DNA of 64,000 nt from Fluviicoccus keumensis (GTDB taxonomy: Bacteria > Pseudomonadota > Gammaproteobacteria > Pseudomonadales > Moraxellaceae), in assembly GCF_004217445.1 (NCBI RefSeq), contig NZ_SHKX01000016.1, positions 1 to 64,000 on the forward strand, written 5' to 3'. The position numbers and the translations under genes were made by a program. Below, piece by piece: positions 51,906 through 60,493 of this stretch. Position 1 is the stretch's first letter. Each line of letters begins with the position of its first letter. The notes beneath the pieces were generated by a model. That model was given only the letters and a program-made list of their open reading frames with translations, searched no databases and was not told the origin of the DNA.

Positions 51906-52898
51906 TCAGTAACCGGCGCTCTTCAGGCGGTTGGCCTGGGCGCGGTAAACGCTCTTCGGGTTGGTTTCGAAGAGGCTGACCAGACCGAACAACTGGTTCA
52001 CTTCGTCCAGGTGGTTCATGTTGTAGTTGTCGCGCAGCACCTGGCCGAGGTGGCTGGAGCAGCGGCCGACCAGGCCGTCGTTGGCTTCCGGGAACACCAC
52101 GCTGGTCAGCGCCAGGGCGGGGTCAACGATGTCCAGCACGTTGGTCAGGTGGCCGGTGCCGCTCCAAGAGTAGTAACGCACGCCGTTGACGGTATACGCG
52201 CCTTCACCGCAAGCGGTGGTGGGAATGCCTTGCGGATACTTGGCGTTGAAGGCGGTGGCTCCGGCGGTGGTCAGCGAATCCAGACCGGCCAGCGCGTCCT
52301 GGCGGTAGGACTCACCGGCGACATTGTCGATCAGCAGGAAGAAGGCATTAATGACGCTGGACAGCGTGGTCGCGGTAATGGTGCCGACGCCGGGAATATT
52401 GGTGACGCCCTTGATCACGTCCGCCACGGGCGAACCCTTGTTCGGACCGCCAACGCCGGTGGCCGAGGCGACCTTGGTCGGGATGGCAGCGGCGACATAG
52501 CGGATCGACTGGTTGCCGTGGCTGTGGCCGATCAGGTTGACTTTGGCCGCGCCGCTGATGGCGAGGATGGTCTTGACCTGGGTCAACAGTTGTTCCCCGC
52601 GCACTTCGGAAGACTGGAAGGATGCCACCTGCGTGGAATAGACCTTCGCGCCGCCGGACACCAGATCCTGCGGAATGCCATACCAGTAATCCACCGGACC
52701 CAGCTTGGCGAAACCGGCCATGCCGTGCGCCAGCACGATCGGGTACTTGGTTTGGGTATAGCTGGAGGTGACCCAGATGCTGCCGGTCGAGGTGCAGCCG
52801 CCGGATACGGAGCAGACCTGATAGGAGGCGGCCTGAGCGGCGACGGCGCCGGTGAGCAGGGTGGCGGCCAGGGCAGACTGGGTAAGCAACTTCTTCAT
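51906..52898 (-). CDS. lipA: Secreted triacylglycerol lipase, family I.1
   Basis: 330 aa with a signal peptide (ends AAQA|AS). It closely follows Pseudomonas LipA: YPIVLAHGMAGF oxyanion region, Ser126 in GHSHGNQ, Asp274 in EANDGLVG and His296 in MNHLDEVNQ as the triad, Asp256 and Asp298 for the calcium site, and Cys230 and Cys280 for the disulfide. The residue after GHSHG is Asn rather than Gly. Family I.1 enzymes usually need a Lif foldase, and none is next to the gene. ATG 52898 has GGAG 8 nt upstream; the longer frame to 53015 has no signal peptide. Confidence 0.93.
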   Translation of the reverse strand: MKKLLTQSALAATLLTGAVAAQAASYQVCSVSGGCTSTGSIWVTSSYTQTKYPIVLAHGMAGFAKLGPVDYWYGIPQDLVSGGAKVYSTQVASFQSSEVRGEQLLTQVKTILAISGAAKVNLIGHSHGNQSIRYVAAAIPTKVASATGVGGPNKGSPVADVIKGVTNIPGVGTITATTLSSVINAFFLLIDNVAGESYRQDALAGLDSLTTAGATAFNAKYPQGIPTTACGEGAYTVNGVRYYSWSGTGHLTNVLDIVDPALALTSVVFPEANDGLVGRCSSHLGQVLRDNYNMNHLDEVNQLFGLVSLFETNPKSVYRAQANRLKSAGY

Positions 52899-53232
52899 GG
52901 GAACAACTCCGGTTTGTTTTATCGGCGTCAGGCCGTTTTTCTTGTTTTGGCATCCATCCGGTACGGCGGTGCCATCTGTGAAGCGGATGCTATTCCGGCG
53001 GTTTGTCTTGAGCAATAGGGTATTTTTCGGCCTGTTTTGGCGTCATTTCGCAATGAATGGCGCAAACGCTTGTCTTTCAAGCATTTCGATTAACTCGCGT
53101 GTTAATTAAAATGACAGTCATGAAATGTTTTGTTGCAAATTGCCGATGAGTGGCCGGAATTGCATGGTGATTGACCTTGTTTCTGGATGAGCGGCGCTAA
53201 AAACTGGACGGATAAACAGGGAAGCCCTTCCG
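52899..53232. promoter_or_regulatory. Divergent promoter region of lipA and a TetR gene
   Basis: No gene is visible. ATTAAC-tcgcgt-GTTAAT (53089-53106) is a near-perfect 18-bp palindrome, a possible operator of the TetR regulator starting at 53233. The lipase RBS and promoter should lie at 52905-53000. Confidence 0.5.
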
Positions 53233-53907
53233 ATGACCCAAATCGTCCCGCCCGCACTGCGCAGTCGCGGTCGTCCGCCCAAGACCGAAGCCGATCAGGA
53301 AGACCTGAAAACGCGCATTATTGATGCGACCTTGCTGGCATTTGCCGAGCAGGGCTTTCTGGCGCTGAAGGTGGAGCATGTGCTGGAGAAGGCGGGCATT
53401 TCCCGCCCCACGTTCTACAAGTACTTCCGCAACCTGGAAGAGCCGCTGGGCATGGCAGCGCTGAAGCTGCATGTGGATCTGGTCGGCCGCATCCGCGAGG
53501 CGCTGGAGTTTTCCGGCGACATCATCCTGAACAGCGTCAGCGCCTTTGAAGCCTATGTGGAGTGGGGGCGGTCGCTGGGAGCCGTCACGCGGCCGCTTTA
53601 TGCGGAGTTCTACGAGGCCTCGTCGCCGGTATCGCGCTTCCGCCTGCATACCGTGGCGACCTTGCAGCAGATGATCATGGAAAAGGTGGTGGCGTCGGGC
53701 AGGCCGGAGCCGCTGCCCTCGCAGATCGAGCTGTTCCTGACCGGGGTGGAATTCCTGGCGTTCCGTTTTCTGCTGCGCACCGAAGGCAGCGACGCCGACT
53801 GGGCGGAAACCCGTCTGGCGATGATGAAGCTGCTGGTGGCGACGCTGGGCAGTGAATCGGACGCGCGCCAGTTTGCCGGGCTGTGGTCGATGCGGCCCGA
53901 GCGCTGA
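53233..53907 (+). CDS. TetR family transcriptional regulator
   Basis: 224 aa. A Gly-Arg-Pro-Pro arm (RSRGRPPKTEADQ) precedes the helix-turn-helix LAFAEQGFLALKVEHVLEKAGISRPTFYKYFRNLEEPL. The ligand domain is not recognised. It is divergent from lipA and its stop abuts the stop of the minus-strand TetR gene at 53908 with no gap. Confidence 0.88.
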   Translation: MTQIVPPALRSRGRPPKTEADQEDLKTRIIDATLLAFAEQGFLALKVEHVLEKAGISRPTFYKYFRNLEEPLGMAALKLHVDLVGRIREALEFSGDIILNSVSAFEAYVEWGRSLGAVTRPLYAEFYEASSPVSRFRLHTVATLQQMIMEKVVASGRPEPLPSQIELFLTGVEFLAFRFLLRTEGSDADWAETRLAMMKLLVATLGSESDARQFAGLWSMRPER

Positions 53908-54552
53908 TCAGCGCAGGCCGCCCTCCCACAGGTGGCGCACCGCGCCTTCCAGTTCCGTAAAGAAATCCCGCTTCAACACCCGGAATGCCTCTTGCGACAA
54001 TTGCTCAAGAAAGGCGCTCGGGTACTCCAGGGATTGCCACAGCCCCAGCGTCAGCGCATAGGTGCGCATCAGCAACGTGGCTCCCGCCCCGGTCGCCAGT
54101 TGCGGACAGCGGTTTTCCAGCAGGCGGCCGCCAGCCTCCAGCGCCTGCGCCAACCCCAGCTTGAAACGGGTCATCGCTTCAAAGGGCAGGTTTTGCTCCA
54201 GCACGCCGTTGGAAATCGCGGCCAGCGGCAGCAGGTCGGGCAGGTTGCGGATGGCGTGGATATAAGGGCCCGCAAAGTGCCGTGCGGCCGCCGAGGCCTC
54301 TGCCGGCAGTTCCGCCAGCAGGGCGGGCAGGCTGTCCATCAGCTGGTTGAAGTCGTCTTCCAGCAGGGCGATGAAGATTTCTTCCTTGGTGCGGAAATAC
54401 AGATAGACCGTGCCCTTGGCCAGCCCGGCCTCGCGGGCGATATCGGCGACCGTGGGCAAGACCTTGCGGCCTTGATAGAGGCGGTGGGCGGCGGACAGCA
54501 GTTCGGTGCGGCGGAGTTGGCGTTCTTCTTCCGTCATCGCAGTGCGGGCCAT
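53908..54552 (-). CDS. TetR family transcriptional regulator
   Basis: 214 aa. The helix-turn-helix is LYQGRKVLPTVADIAREAGLAKGTVYLYFRTKEEIFIALL. It lies 84 bp downstream of an acyl-CoA ligase gene on the same strand, which suggests it senses acyl-CoA or fatty acid and controls that gene; not shown by sequence. Start could also be ATG 54537 (MTEEERQ). Confidence 0.88.
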   Translation of the reverse strand: MARTAMTEEERQLRRTELLSAAHRLYQGRKVLPTVADIAREAGLAKGTVYLYFRTKEEIFIALLEDDFNQLMDSLPALLAELPAEASAAARHFAGPYIHAIRNLPDLLPLAAISNGVLEQNLPFEAMTRFKLGLAQALEAGGRLLENRCPQLATGAGATLLMRTYALTLGLWQSLEYPSAFLEQLSQEAFRVLKRDFFTELEGAVRHLWEGGLR

Positions 54553-54636
54553 TCGGGGCTCCCGTTGTTCTTATAGTGGGGCAAGTATAGGGGTGGACGG
54601 GACCGTTTGTCTGCGGCCCGCCTGCCTCCGGGCGGT

Positions 54637-56268
54637 TTACGCCCGCCCGTTCTCCACCAGCCAGTTCTTGTACTGCTCGCGCACGCCGGTCTTCAGCAGC
54701 TTGCCGGTAGCGGTATGCGGCAATTCGTCCACAAACACCACCGCGTCCGGCATCCACCACTTCACGATCTTGTCCTTCAGGAAATCCAGCACTTCCTGTT
54801 CGGTGACGGTGCTGCCTTCCTTGCGGATGGCCAGCAGCAGCGGCCGCTCGTCCCATTTCGGGTGATAGACACCGATCACGCAGCATTCCTTCAGACCGGG
54901 ATGACCCACCGCCGCGTTTTCCAGGTCGATCGAGCTGATCCACTCGCCGCCGGATTTGATCACATCCTTCGAACGGTCGACGATCTGCATGGTGTTGTCG
55001 GCGTCGATGGTGGCCACATCGCCGGTATCGAACCAGCCGCCTGCGAAGGCCTTGCGGTCGTCGTGCAGGTAATACTCGCCCGCCACCCACGGCCCGCGCA
55101 CCAGCAGGCGGCCGAAGGTCTTGCCGTCGCGCGGCAGGTCGTTACCCTCGTCGTCCACAATCTTGATTTCCACCCCGTACACCGGACGGCCCTGTTTCAG
55201 CTGGCGCTGGTAGCGCTCTTCCTTCGGCAGCGCCGCCAGCTTGCTGTTCAGGTTGTTGACCGTGCCCAGCGGGCTCAGTTCGGTCATGCCCCAGGCGTGA
55301 ATCAGGAAAGCATCGTGCTTCTGGTCGAAGGCCTTGATCATCGCCAGCGGCGCGGCGGAACCGCCGACCACCACGCTGTGCACGCTGTCCAGTTTGGCGT
55401 TGATCTGGTCGAGGTAGTTCAGCAGCCCCAGCCACACCGTCGGCACGCCCAGCAGCAGCGTTGCCTGTTCGCCGTTGATCAGTTCGTACAGCGATGCGCC
55501 GTCCATGCCCGCGCCGGGGAACACCAGCTTGGCGCCGGTAATGGTGGCGGCATAGGGCGTGCCCCAGGCGTTGACGTGGAACATCGGCACCACCGGCAGG
55601 ATCACGGAATCGGCATGGATGTTCAGCGCATCGTGGCGGGTGGCGGCGGTGGCGTGCAGCACGGTGGAGCGGTGGGTGTACAGGACGCCCTTGGGATGGC
55701 CGGTGGTGCCGGAGGTGTAGCACAGCGCCGCGCCGGTGTTTTCGTCGAGGCAGGGCCATTCGTATTCGTCGGACTGATCGGCAATCAGCTCTTCGTAGCA
55801 GATCAGGTTCGGCAGCTTGCTGGCGGCGGGCATGTGTTCGCGGTCGGTCAGCACCACATAGCCTTCCACCTTGGGTAGCTTGTCGTGCACGGCTTCCAGC
55901 AGCGGCAGGAAGGTGAGGTCGACGAAGATGAAGCGGTCCTGGGCGTGGTTGACGATGTAGATGATCTGTTCCGGGAACAGGCGCGGGTTGATGGTGTGGG
56001 TGACCGCGCCGATGCCGCTGACGCCGAAATACAGTTCGTAGTGCCGCCAGGTGTTCCAGGCCAGCGTGCCGATGCGGTCGCCGGGTTTGATGCCCAACTT
56101 GTTGGTCAGGGCGTTGGCCAGTTGCTTACTGCGGCGGGCGGCCTGGGCGTAGGTGGTGCGGTGGATACCGCCCTCGACCTTGCGGCTGACGATTTCGGCG
56201 TCGGGGTGGGCCAGTACGGCGTGTTCAATCAGGGTGGATATCAACAGGGGTTGCTGCATCATGCTCAT
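54637..56268 (-). CDS. Fatty-acid-CoA ligase (AMP-binding)
   Basis: 543 aa. P-loop YTSGTTGHPKGVLYTHRS, the HAWGMTELSPLGTV block, WFDTGDVATIDADNTMQIVDRSKDVIKSGGEWISSIDLEN and the C-terminal lysine region TATGKLLKTGVRE match the long/medium-chain acyl-CoA synthetase and methylthiopropionyl-CoA ligase group. It activates a carboxylic acid with ATP and CoA. Followed by a TetR gene on the same strand. Confidence 0.92.
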   Translation of the reverse strand: MSMMQQPLLISTLIEHAVLAHPDAEIVSRKVEGGIHRTTYAQAARRSKQLANALTNKLGIKPGDRIGTLAWNTWRHYELYFGVSGIGAVTHTINPRLFPEQIIYIVNHAQDRFIFVDLTFLPLLEAVHDKLPKVEGYVVLTDREHMPAASKLPNLICYEELIADQSDEYEWPCLDENTGAALCYTSGTTGHPKGVLYTHRSTVLHATAATRHDALNIHADSVILPVVPMFHVNAWGTPYAATITGAKLVFPGAGMDGASLYELINGEQATLLLGVPTVWLGLLNYLDQINAKLDSVHSVVVGGSAAPLAMIKAFDQKHDAFLIHAWGMTELSPLGTVNNLNSKLAALPKEERYQRQLKQGRPVYGVEIKIVDDEGNDLPRDGKTFGRLLVRGPWVAGEYYLHDDRKAFAGGWFDTGDVATIDADNTMQIVDRSKDVIKSGGEWISSIDLENAAVGHPGLKECCVIGVYHPKWDERPLLLAIRKEGSTVTEQEVLDFLKDKIVKWWMPDAVVFVDELPHTATGKLLKTGVREQYKNWLVENGRA

Positions 56269-56460
56269 TGTTGTTTTCTCGCGTTGGGGGCGGGGCAGGG
56301 GTCAAGAGTAGACCAGGGGGAGGGGGGTTGTCAGCGTGAGATGGGGACGATTTTGGGATTGCTTGACAGTGGGGGGCATGTAGCCGCTGAGTTCACGGCT
56401 TGCTGGGCATTTTGCGCAGGTCAGGTGGAATGATGGGTTAGCGTGGCTACACCGATTGGA

Positions 56461-57483
56461 TTATTCTTCATCGTTATTTGCACTGCCGATAGCAGGCATG
56501 AACTTAACTTGCTTTCCATCATAACCAGGCATATGGAAGAAGCTTGATCGACTTTGATGATCTACCAAATCTATATTGGCAATATGATGCATAGCCGGTG
56601 ATATAGATTCCGAATATAGAGACAACTCAAGCTCCTCGGTGTTTATTTCAACGAATAGAGCAGAGTAGTCATATTCATAGCACCTGTTCAGAACCTTGAG
56701 ATCCATAGATGGAAACTTCTTCTTATATATCTTGTTGTAGTGCGGTTGAAAGTATCTAATTAACGCCGCCTCGGCCAGAGAAATTTGCTCGTTTGTCTTT
56801 AGTGGGTTTTCGATAATGCTGACAAATCTTGCTGAATCGCGCTTATCTCCTATTGCTCCCTTCGATATTCCGTCAAGGCTTGTAAAAAGGCGATAAGGGG
56901 GATATTCAAAGGTGCTAACGAAAATTTCGCTGTCGGGTGAGTTGTAACTAGCCTCTGCGAGAATTTTCTGTAATGTTGAATGACTTTTCAATCTAACCTG
57001 AGCGGTTCTGCTTCCATTTCCGAAGGCTTGCCCAACGTACAAGACCTTTAGTTTCCTGAAGATGTGATCGTGCGAGTCAGCTCTGTACGCTAAGCTAAGC
57101 GCGCTAGCAGGGAGGTATCTGACACATTCACCACGTTTATTGAAAGTCTGTATTTCTCGATGAGGATAATTGGATAGCTTTAGTTCTATTGCGTCATCGA
57201 GTAGTGGGAATTCTTGAGTGAATTTCTCACGGAAATCTATTCCGTCTATTTTGTAGATAATGCTTCCGCTTATGGCTTTCCCATCATAAGAGAAGTCGTT
57301 TTTGTCAAAGCTAATAGCCGGTCTTTCACAGATTAAATAGATGTGGCAGTTTTTTGAAATTTCCGACTCTTCGTTACCCATAACTCCATCGGAGGAGAGC
57401 TGAGTTGCAGGCATCAAAAGCCACCTCGCACTGCAAAGACTTACCCCAAACTCGGAAAGAAATTTTCTTTTTACTGTTTGCAT
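56461..57483 (-). CDS. Unrecognised protein with GIY-YIG-like signature
   Basis: 340 aa, AT-rich against its surroundings. The N-terminal 140 residues match nothing I recognise. From about 147 to 250 a GIY-YIG-type nuclease pattern can be traced: VLYVGQA (147-153), VRLKSH with Arg164 and His168, then LAEAALIRYFQPHYN with Glu238 and Asn250, which correspond to the YIG strand, the catalytic Arg/His helix and the metal-binding Glu. The canonical first GIY strand is not obvious, so the call is tentative. The last 90 residues are unassigned. Upstream by 93 bp is a second AT-rich gene on the same strand. Confidence 0.6.
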   Translation of the reverse strand: MQTVKRKFLSEFGVSLCSARWLLMPATQLSSDGVMGNEESEISKNCHIYLICERPAISFDKNDFSYDGKAISGSIIYKIDGIDFREKFTQEFPLLDDAIELKLSNYPHREIQTFNKRGECVRYLPASALSLAYRADSHDHIFRKLKVLYVGQAFGNGSRTAQVRLKSHSTLQKILAEASYNSPDSEIFVSTFEYPPYRLFTSLDGISKGAIGDKRDSARFVSIIENPLKTNEQISLAEAALIRYFQPHYNKIYKKKFPSMDLKVLNRCYEYDYSALFVEINTEELELSLYSESISPAMHHIANIDLVDHQSRSSFFHMPGYDGKQVKFMPAIGSANNDEE

Positions 57484-57530
57484 AACATTGACCTGAAGCT
57501 AAATAGTGCTAACGTCTTAATTGTCGCATC

Positions 57531-57562
57531 CCGGACCTACGCGGCATTTCGCGGAGGTCCGG
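57531..57562. repeat. Hairpin between the two islet genes
   Basis: CCGGACCT-a-CGCG-gcattt-CGCG-g-AGGTCCGG: 12 paired bases with one mismatch, GC-rich in an AT-rich islet. GTTGGGC (57569-57575), 6 nt away, matches the integron core GTTRRRY, but a matching partner is not clear. It may be a REP-like unit. Confidence 0.55.
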
Positions 57563-57576
57563 TTATGGGTTGGGCG

Positions 57577-58581
57577 TCACTGCTTAAATCTATTCTGTGC
57601 GTCCACGATATACGCAAGATCTCTGCCGGGTGCCTTAAGTTCCGCTTCTTGCATAGCTATGTGAGCATCATTGATCTTGAATGGCATTTCTGCGAGGTCC
57701 TTAAATTTCAGCTTCACTAGAGACTCACAAACTTCTGCTGCAGTCGTCACAATTGATCTTAATGCCCCCGACGAGAACTTGGCATCTTGAATCTTCATGT
57801 ACTGTTGATATTCGTCTAGGAGATGTGAAACTTCATCCTGTAGGTGATTAAGGTTCAGGTCTTTTCGTTCGGACACCTTGTTCATCCAATTTTTGAGGCG
57901 CCTAAATTTTATTTTCGCCTCCTCATCGTTCCGCCAATCAATTATTGCTTCCCATGGTGTTTCCGTTGTTGGTTGTGGAATGCCGGAAAGCATTAGATCA
58001 AGAATAAGACTTCGGCCGTTGATAGGGATATTTTTGGCTTGATATCGCTTTAGTGAATTGCTACTTAGAACTACTGGAATGTCGTGAAGAGGGTTCCGAA
58101 TACCGGAGATCGCTAGTTCGGGTGTGTCCTCGATAATTAATTCGCGGCTGGTGACCTCTGAAATATCCATTTCAACAGCAGTATTTTCGGGTTGAAAATA
58201 GTGTGTGCTCGTAGTGGTTCTAATAACCCATACTGGAAGGTCTTTGTCAAAGCCTTCCATTTCCCAACCTGTTGGGGATGGATCCTCTTTCGGCGACTCA
58301 AGGAGCCCGTTATCGAAAAGCCAGTTGAGTTCGGTTGAAACTCTGTGAATTTGCTCTTCGCTGTAATATGCCCGTGAAAGGGGAAAGCGTGCTCGCCGAG
58401 CACGGGGAATGCTAGTTAAGAATGCGAGAGCAACCCTGTCGACAATCAAGGCCGATTTCTTTAGGCTTTCAAGGGAGTCCTCTCCAACAAAAGGTAGCAA
58501 AGCAGTTCTTGATTTATCCATCGTTATTTTTTCTCGAATTATTGAACCAGATTTTTCTGTGTGAATGTTCGTTAGGTTCAT
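57577..58581 (-). CDS. Unrecognised AT-rich islet protein
   Basis: 334 aa, no family recognised. No signal peptide or membrane segment. The middle is rich in Trp/Pro (WEMEGFDKDLPVWVIRTTTSTHYFQPENTAVEM), and the C-terminal third (about 210-330) is Lys/Glu-rich and probably helical. ATG 58521 (MDKSRTALLPFVG) is an alternative start; neither has a good Shine-Dalgarno. It is upstream of the GIY-YIG-like gene on the same strand, probably as a pair. Confidence 0.6.
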   Translation of the reverse strand: MNLTNIHTEKSGSIIREKITMDKSRTALLPFVGEDSLESLKKSALIVDRVALAFLTSIPRARRARFPLSRAYYSEEQIHRVSTELNWLFDNGLLESPKEDPSPTGWEMEGFDKDLPVWVIRTTTSTHYFQPENTAVEMDISEVTSRELIIEDTPELAISGIRNPLHDIPVVLSSNSLKRYQAKNIPINGRSLILDLMLSGIPQPTTETPWEAIIDWRNDEEAKIKFRRLKNWMNKVSERKDLNLNHLQDEVSHLLDEYQQYMKIQDAKFSSGALRSIVTTAAEVCESLVKLKFKDLAEMPFKINDAHIAMQEAELKAPGRDLAYIVDAQNRFKQ

Positions 58582-58956
58582 TCAGTTGTAGTGCTCCCCT
58601 GCGAACCCGTTATAGATGACGCGAAATACAATTAGGAGACAGAGTTCGCCTAACTCTTTTTTGCATTTAAAGGTTGAGTCCCCCCAAATCACTTTAAGAA
58701 TTAGCCACTTGCAAGGAGCAGCCCCTTGTTAGGCGAACTAAATCCACGGGACGTAGTATTTGGAACCTATCACCCCTCCCCAAACCCCGTCAACGCACCA
58801 TCCGAAATTTTCCCACCCCCCCCATCACCATTTTTGCCGATTCTGCGTACTTGTCCCCCGGATGCTGCTATCATCTGCCCTTGATTTTTTGTACCGCCGA
58901 CGACCCCGACCGCCTGACGGCCGCGGCGTCACAACCCTCGGAACCGAATTCCAGAA
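58582..58956. other. Gap holding an attC-like repeat and the helicase promoter region
   Basis: No gene. The inverted repeat at 58643-58739 is the clear element. Composition turns from AT-rich to C-rich near 58770. No well-spaced promoter for the helicase gene was identified. Confidence 0.6.
58643..58739. repeat. 12-bp inverted repeat with attC-like ends
   Basis: AGTTCGCCTAAC (58643-58654) faces GTTAGGCGAACT (58728-58739) across 73 bp. The inner heptamers GCCTAAC and GTTAGGC fit the integron attC consensus RYYYAAC/GTTRRRY, and the 87-bp core length is within the attC range. A second internal pairing (TTGCA at 58661, TGCAA at 58710) exists but the spacers are unequal, which is not typical. Confidence 0.5.
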
Positions 58957-60126
58957 ATGACTAAAACCTTAAAGTTTACCGACCTCCCGCTGGACCCCCG
59001 CCTGCAACGCGCCATTGATGACCTTGGTTTTCCCCATTGCACGCCCATCCAGGCGGAAGTCCTGCGCTTCACCCTGTCCGGCCACGACGCCATCGGCCGC
59101 GCCCAGACCGGCACCGGCAAAACAGCCGCGTTCCTGATCACGCTGATCAACGACCTGCTGAAGACGCCCCCGGCGGAAGACCGCTTCCTGGGTGAAGCCC
59201 GCGCCCTGTGCCTGGCTCCCACCCGCGAACTGGCGCTGCAAATCGCCAAGGACGCCGAGGCGCTGTGCAAGTACAGCGGCCTGCGCATCGTCACGCTGGT
59301 GGGCGGCATGGACTACGACAAGCAGCGTTCGCAACTGCAGCGCGACTTTACCGACATCATCGTTGCCACGCCGGGCCGCCTGCTCGATTTCGCGGGTCAG
59401 GGCGAGTTGTACCTCGACCAGATCGAAGTGCTGGTGATTGACGAGGCCGACCGCCTGCTGGACATGGGCTTCATTCCGGACATCAAGCGCATTGTGCGCA
59501 TGTGCCCGCCGAAGTCGCACCGCCAGACGCTGCTGTTCTCCGCCACCTTCAACCGTGATGTGCTGAATCTGGCGCAACAATGGCAGTTCGAACCGCTGCG
59601 CGTGGAAATCGCGCCGGAACAGGTGACCACCGACCGCGTCGAGCAGGTGATCTACATTGTCAGCGCCGAGAAGAAGTACCAGCTGCTGTATAACCTGATC
59701 AAGCAGGAAAACGTGGAGCGGATGATGGTGTTCGCCAACCGCCGCGACCAGGTGCGCCGTCTGGCCGACCTGCTGAAGAGCAACCATATTTCCTGCGATG
59801 TGCTGTCCGGGGAAGTGCCGCAGGAAAAGCGGGTGAAGACGCTGGAGCGTTTCCGCGAGGGCAAGATCCAGGTGCTGGTGGCCACCGATGTCGCCGGGCG
59901 CGGCATCCATATCGACGGCGTCAGCCATGTGGTCAACTTCACGCTGCCCGAGCAGACCGATGACTATGTGCACCGCATCGGCCGCACCGGCCGCGCCGGG
60001 GCCACCGGCAAGAGCATCAGCTTCGCCTGCGAGGATGACGCCTTCCTGATTCCGGCGCTGGAGCAGGCTATCGGCAAGAAGCTGTCGCTGCTGCACCCCT
60101 CGGAAGAACTGCTGGCCGCTGTCTGA
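58957..60126 (+). CDS. DEAD-box ATP-dependent RNA helicase, RhlB-like
   Basis: 389 aa. All core motifs are present: FTDLPLDPRLQRAIDDLGFPHCTPIQAEVL (Q motif), AQTGTGKT, PTRELA, TPGRLLD, DEAD, SAT, ATDVAGRGIHI and HRIGRTGRAG. YDKQ and the C-terminal ACEDDAFLIPALEQAIG match RhlB more than RhlE or DeaD. It lacks the Arg-rich C-terminal tail of enterobacterial RhlB. It probably helps RNA decay. Confidence 0.93.
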   Translation: MTKTLKFTDLPLDPRLQRAIDDLGFPHCTPIQAEVLRFTLSGHDAIGRAQTGTGKTAAFLITLINDLLKTPPAEDRFLGEARALCLAPTRELALQIAKDAEALCKYSGLRIVTLVGGMDYDKQRSQLQRDFTDIIVATPGRLLDFAGQGELYLDQIEVLVIDEADRLLDMGFIPDIKRIVRMCPPKSHRQTLLFSATFNRDVLNLAQQWQFEPLRVEIAPEQVTTDRVEQVIYIVSAEKKYQLLYNLIKQENVERMMVFANRRDQVRRLADLLKSNHISCDVLSGEVPQEKRVKTLERFREGKIQVLVATDVAGRGIHIDGVSHVVNFTLPEQTDDYVHRIGRTGRAGATGKSISFACEDDAFLIPALEQAIGKKLSLLHPSEELLAAV

Positions 60127-60145
60127 CCGGCTGGTGGTTTCCGTG

Positions 60146-60174
60146 GCAAAAGGGCGCGTTTCGCGCCCTTTTGC
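60146..60174 (+). terminator. Rho-independent terminator of the helicase gene
   Basis: GCAAAAGGGCGCG-ttt-CGCGCCCTTTTGC, perfect 13-bp arms with T-run, 19 bp past the stop. Confidence 0.93.
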
Positions 60175-60241
60175 ATTTGCCTTGCCCTGTGCCGCGCCGG
60201 GGGAGGATAATGAATAATTCCCTGAAAACCGTGAGGATTTT

Positions 60242-60484
60242 ATGACCGATCTCGTCGCCCGCCGGGCTGAACTGTCCGCCCGCCGCACCGAGCTGCTGAC
60301 CCGTCTGGCCGCCATCCGCCAGGATTACGCCAACGGCCTTCCCGCCGATTTCGAGGAACAGGCGCAGCAGCTGGAAAATTCGGAAGTGCTACAGGAAATC
60401 AGCCGTCTGGCCGCCGAAGAGCTGGGGCAGGTGGAAGCGGCGCTGGTGCGCATTGAACAGGCCCTGGGCAATCTCAAGGCCTGA
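60242..60484 (+). CDS. Small DksA/TraR-like coiled-coil protein without zinc finger
   Basis: 80 aa. It reads as the coiled-coil of TraR/DksA-family proteins: two helices (ARRAELSARRTELLTRLAAIRQDYA and ENSEVLQEISRLAAEELGQVEAALVRIEQ) joined by the tip NGLPADFEEQAQQ. It stops (ALGNLKA) exactly where family members continue into a Cys4 zinc finger, so that finger is absent. RBS GAGG is 7 nt upstream of ATG. Binding in the RNA polymerase secondary channel is a possible role by analogy; not shown. It sits alone between two genes of opposite direction. Confidence 0.72.
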   Translation: MTDLVARRAELSARRTELLTRLAAIRQDYANGLPADFEEQAQQLENSEVLQEISRLAAEELGQVEAALVRIEQALGNLKA

Positions 60485-60493
60485 GGCCGGATA

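Noticed and set aside
58643..58739. Inverted repeat as a miniature transposon (MITE)
   Set aside because: No target-site duplication flanks the 12-bp arms; an attC-like reading fits the heptamers better.
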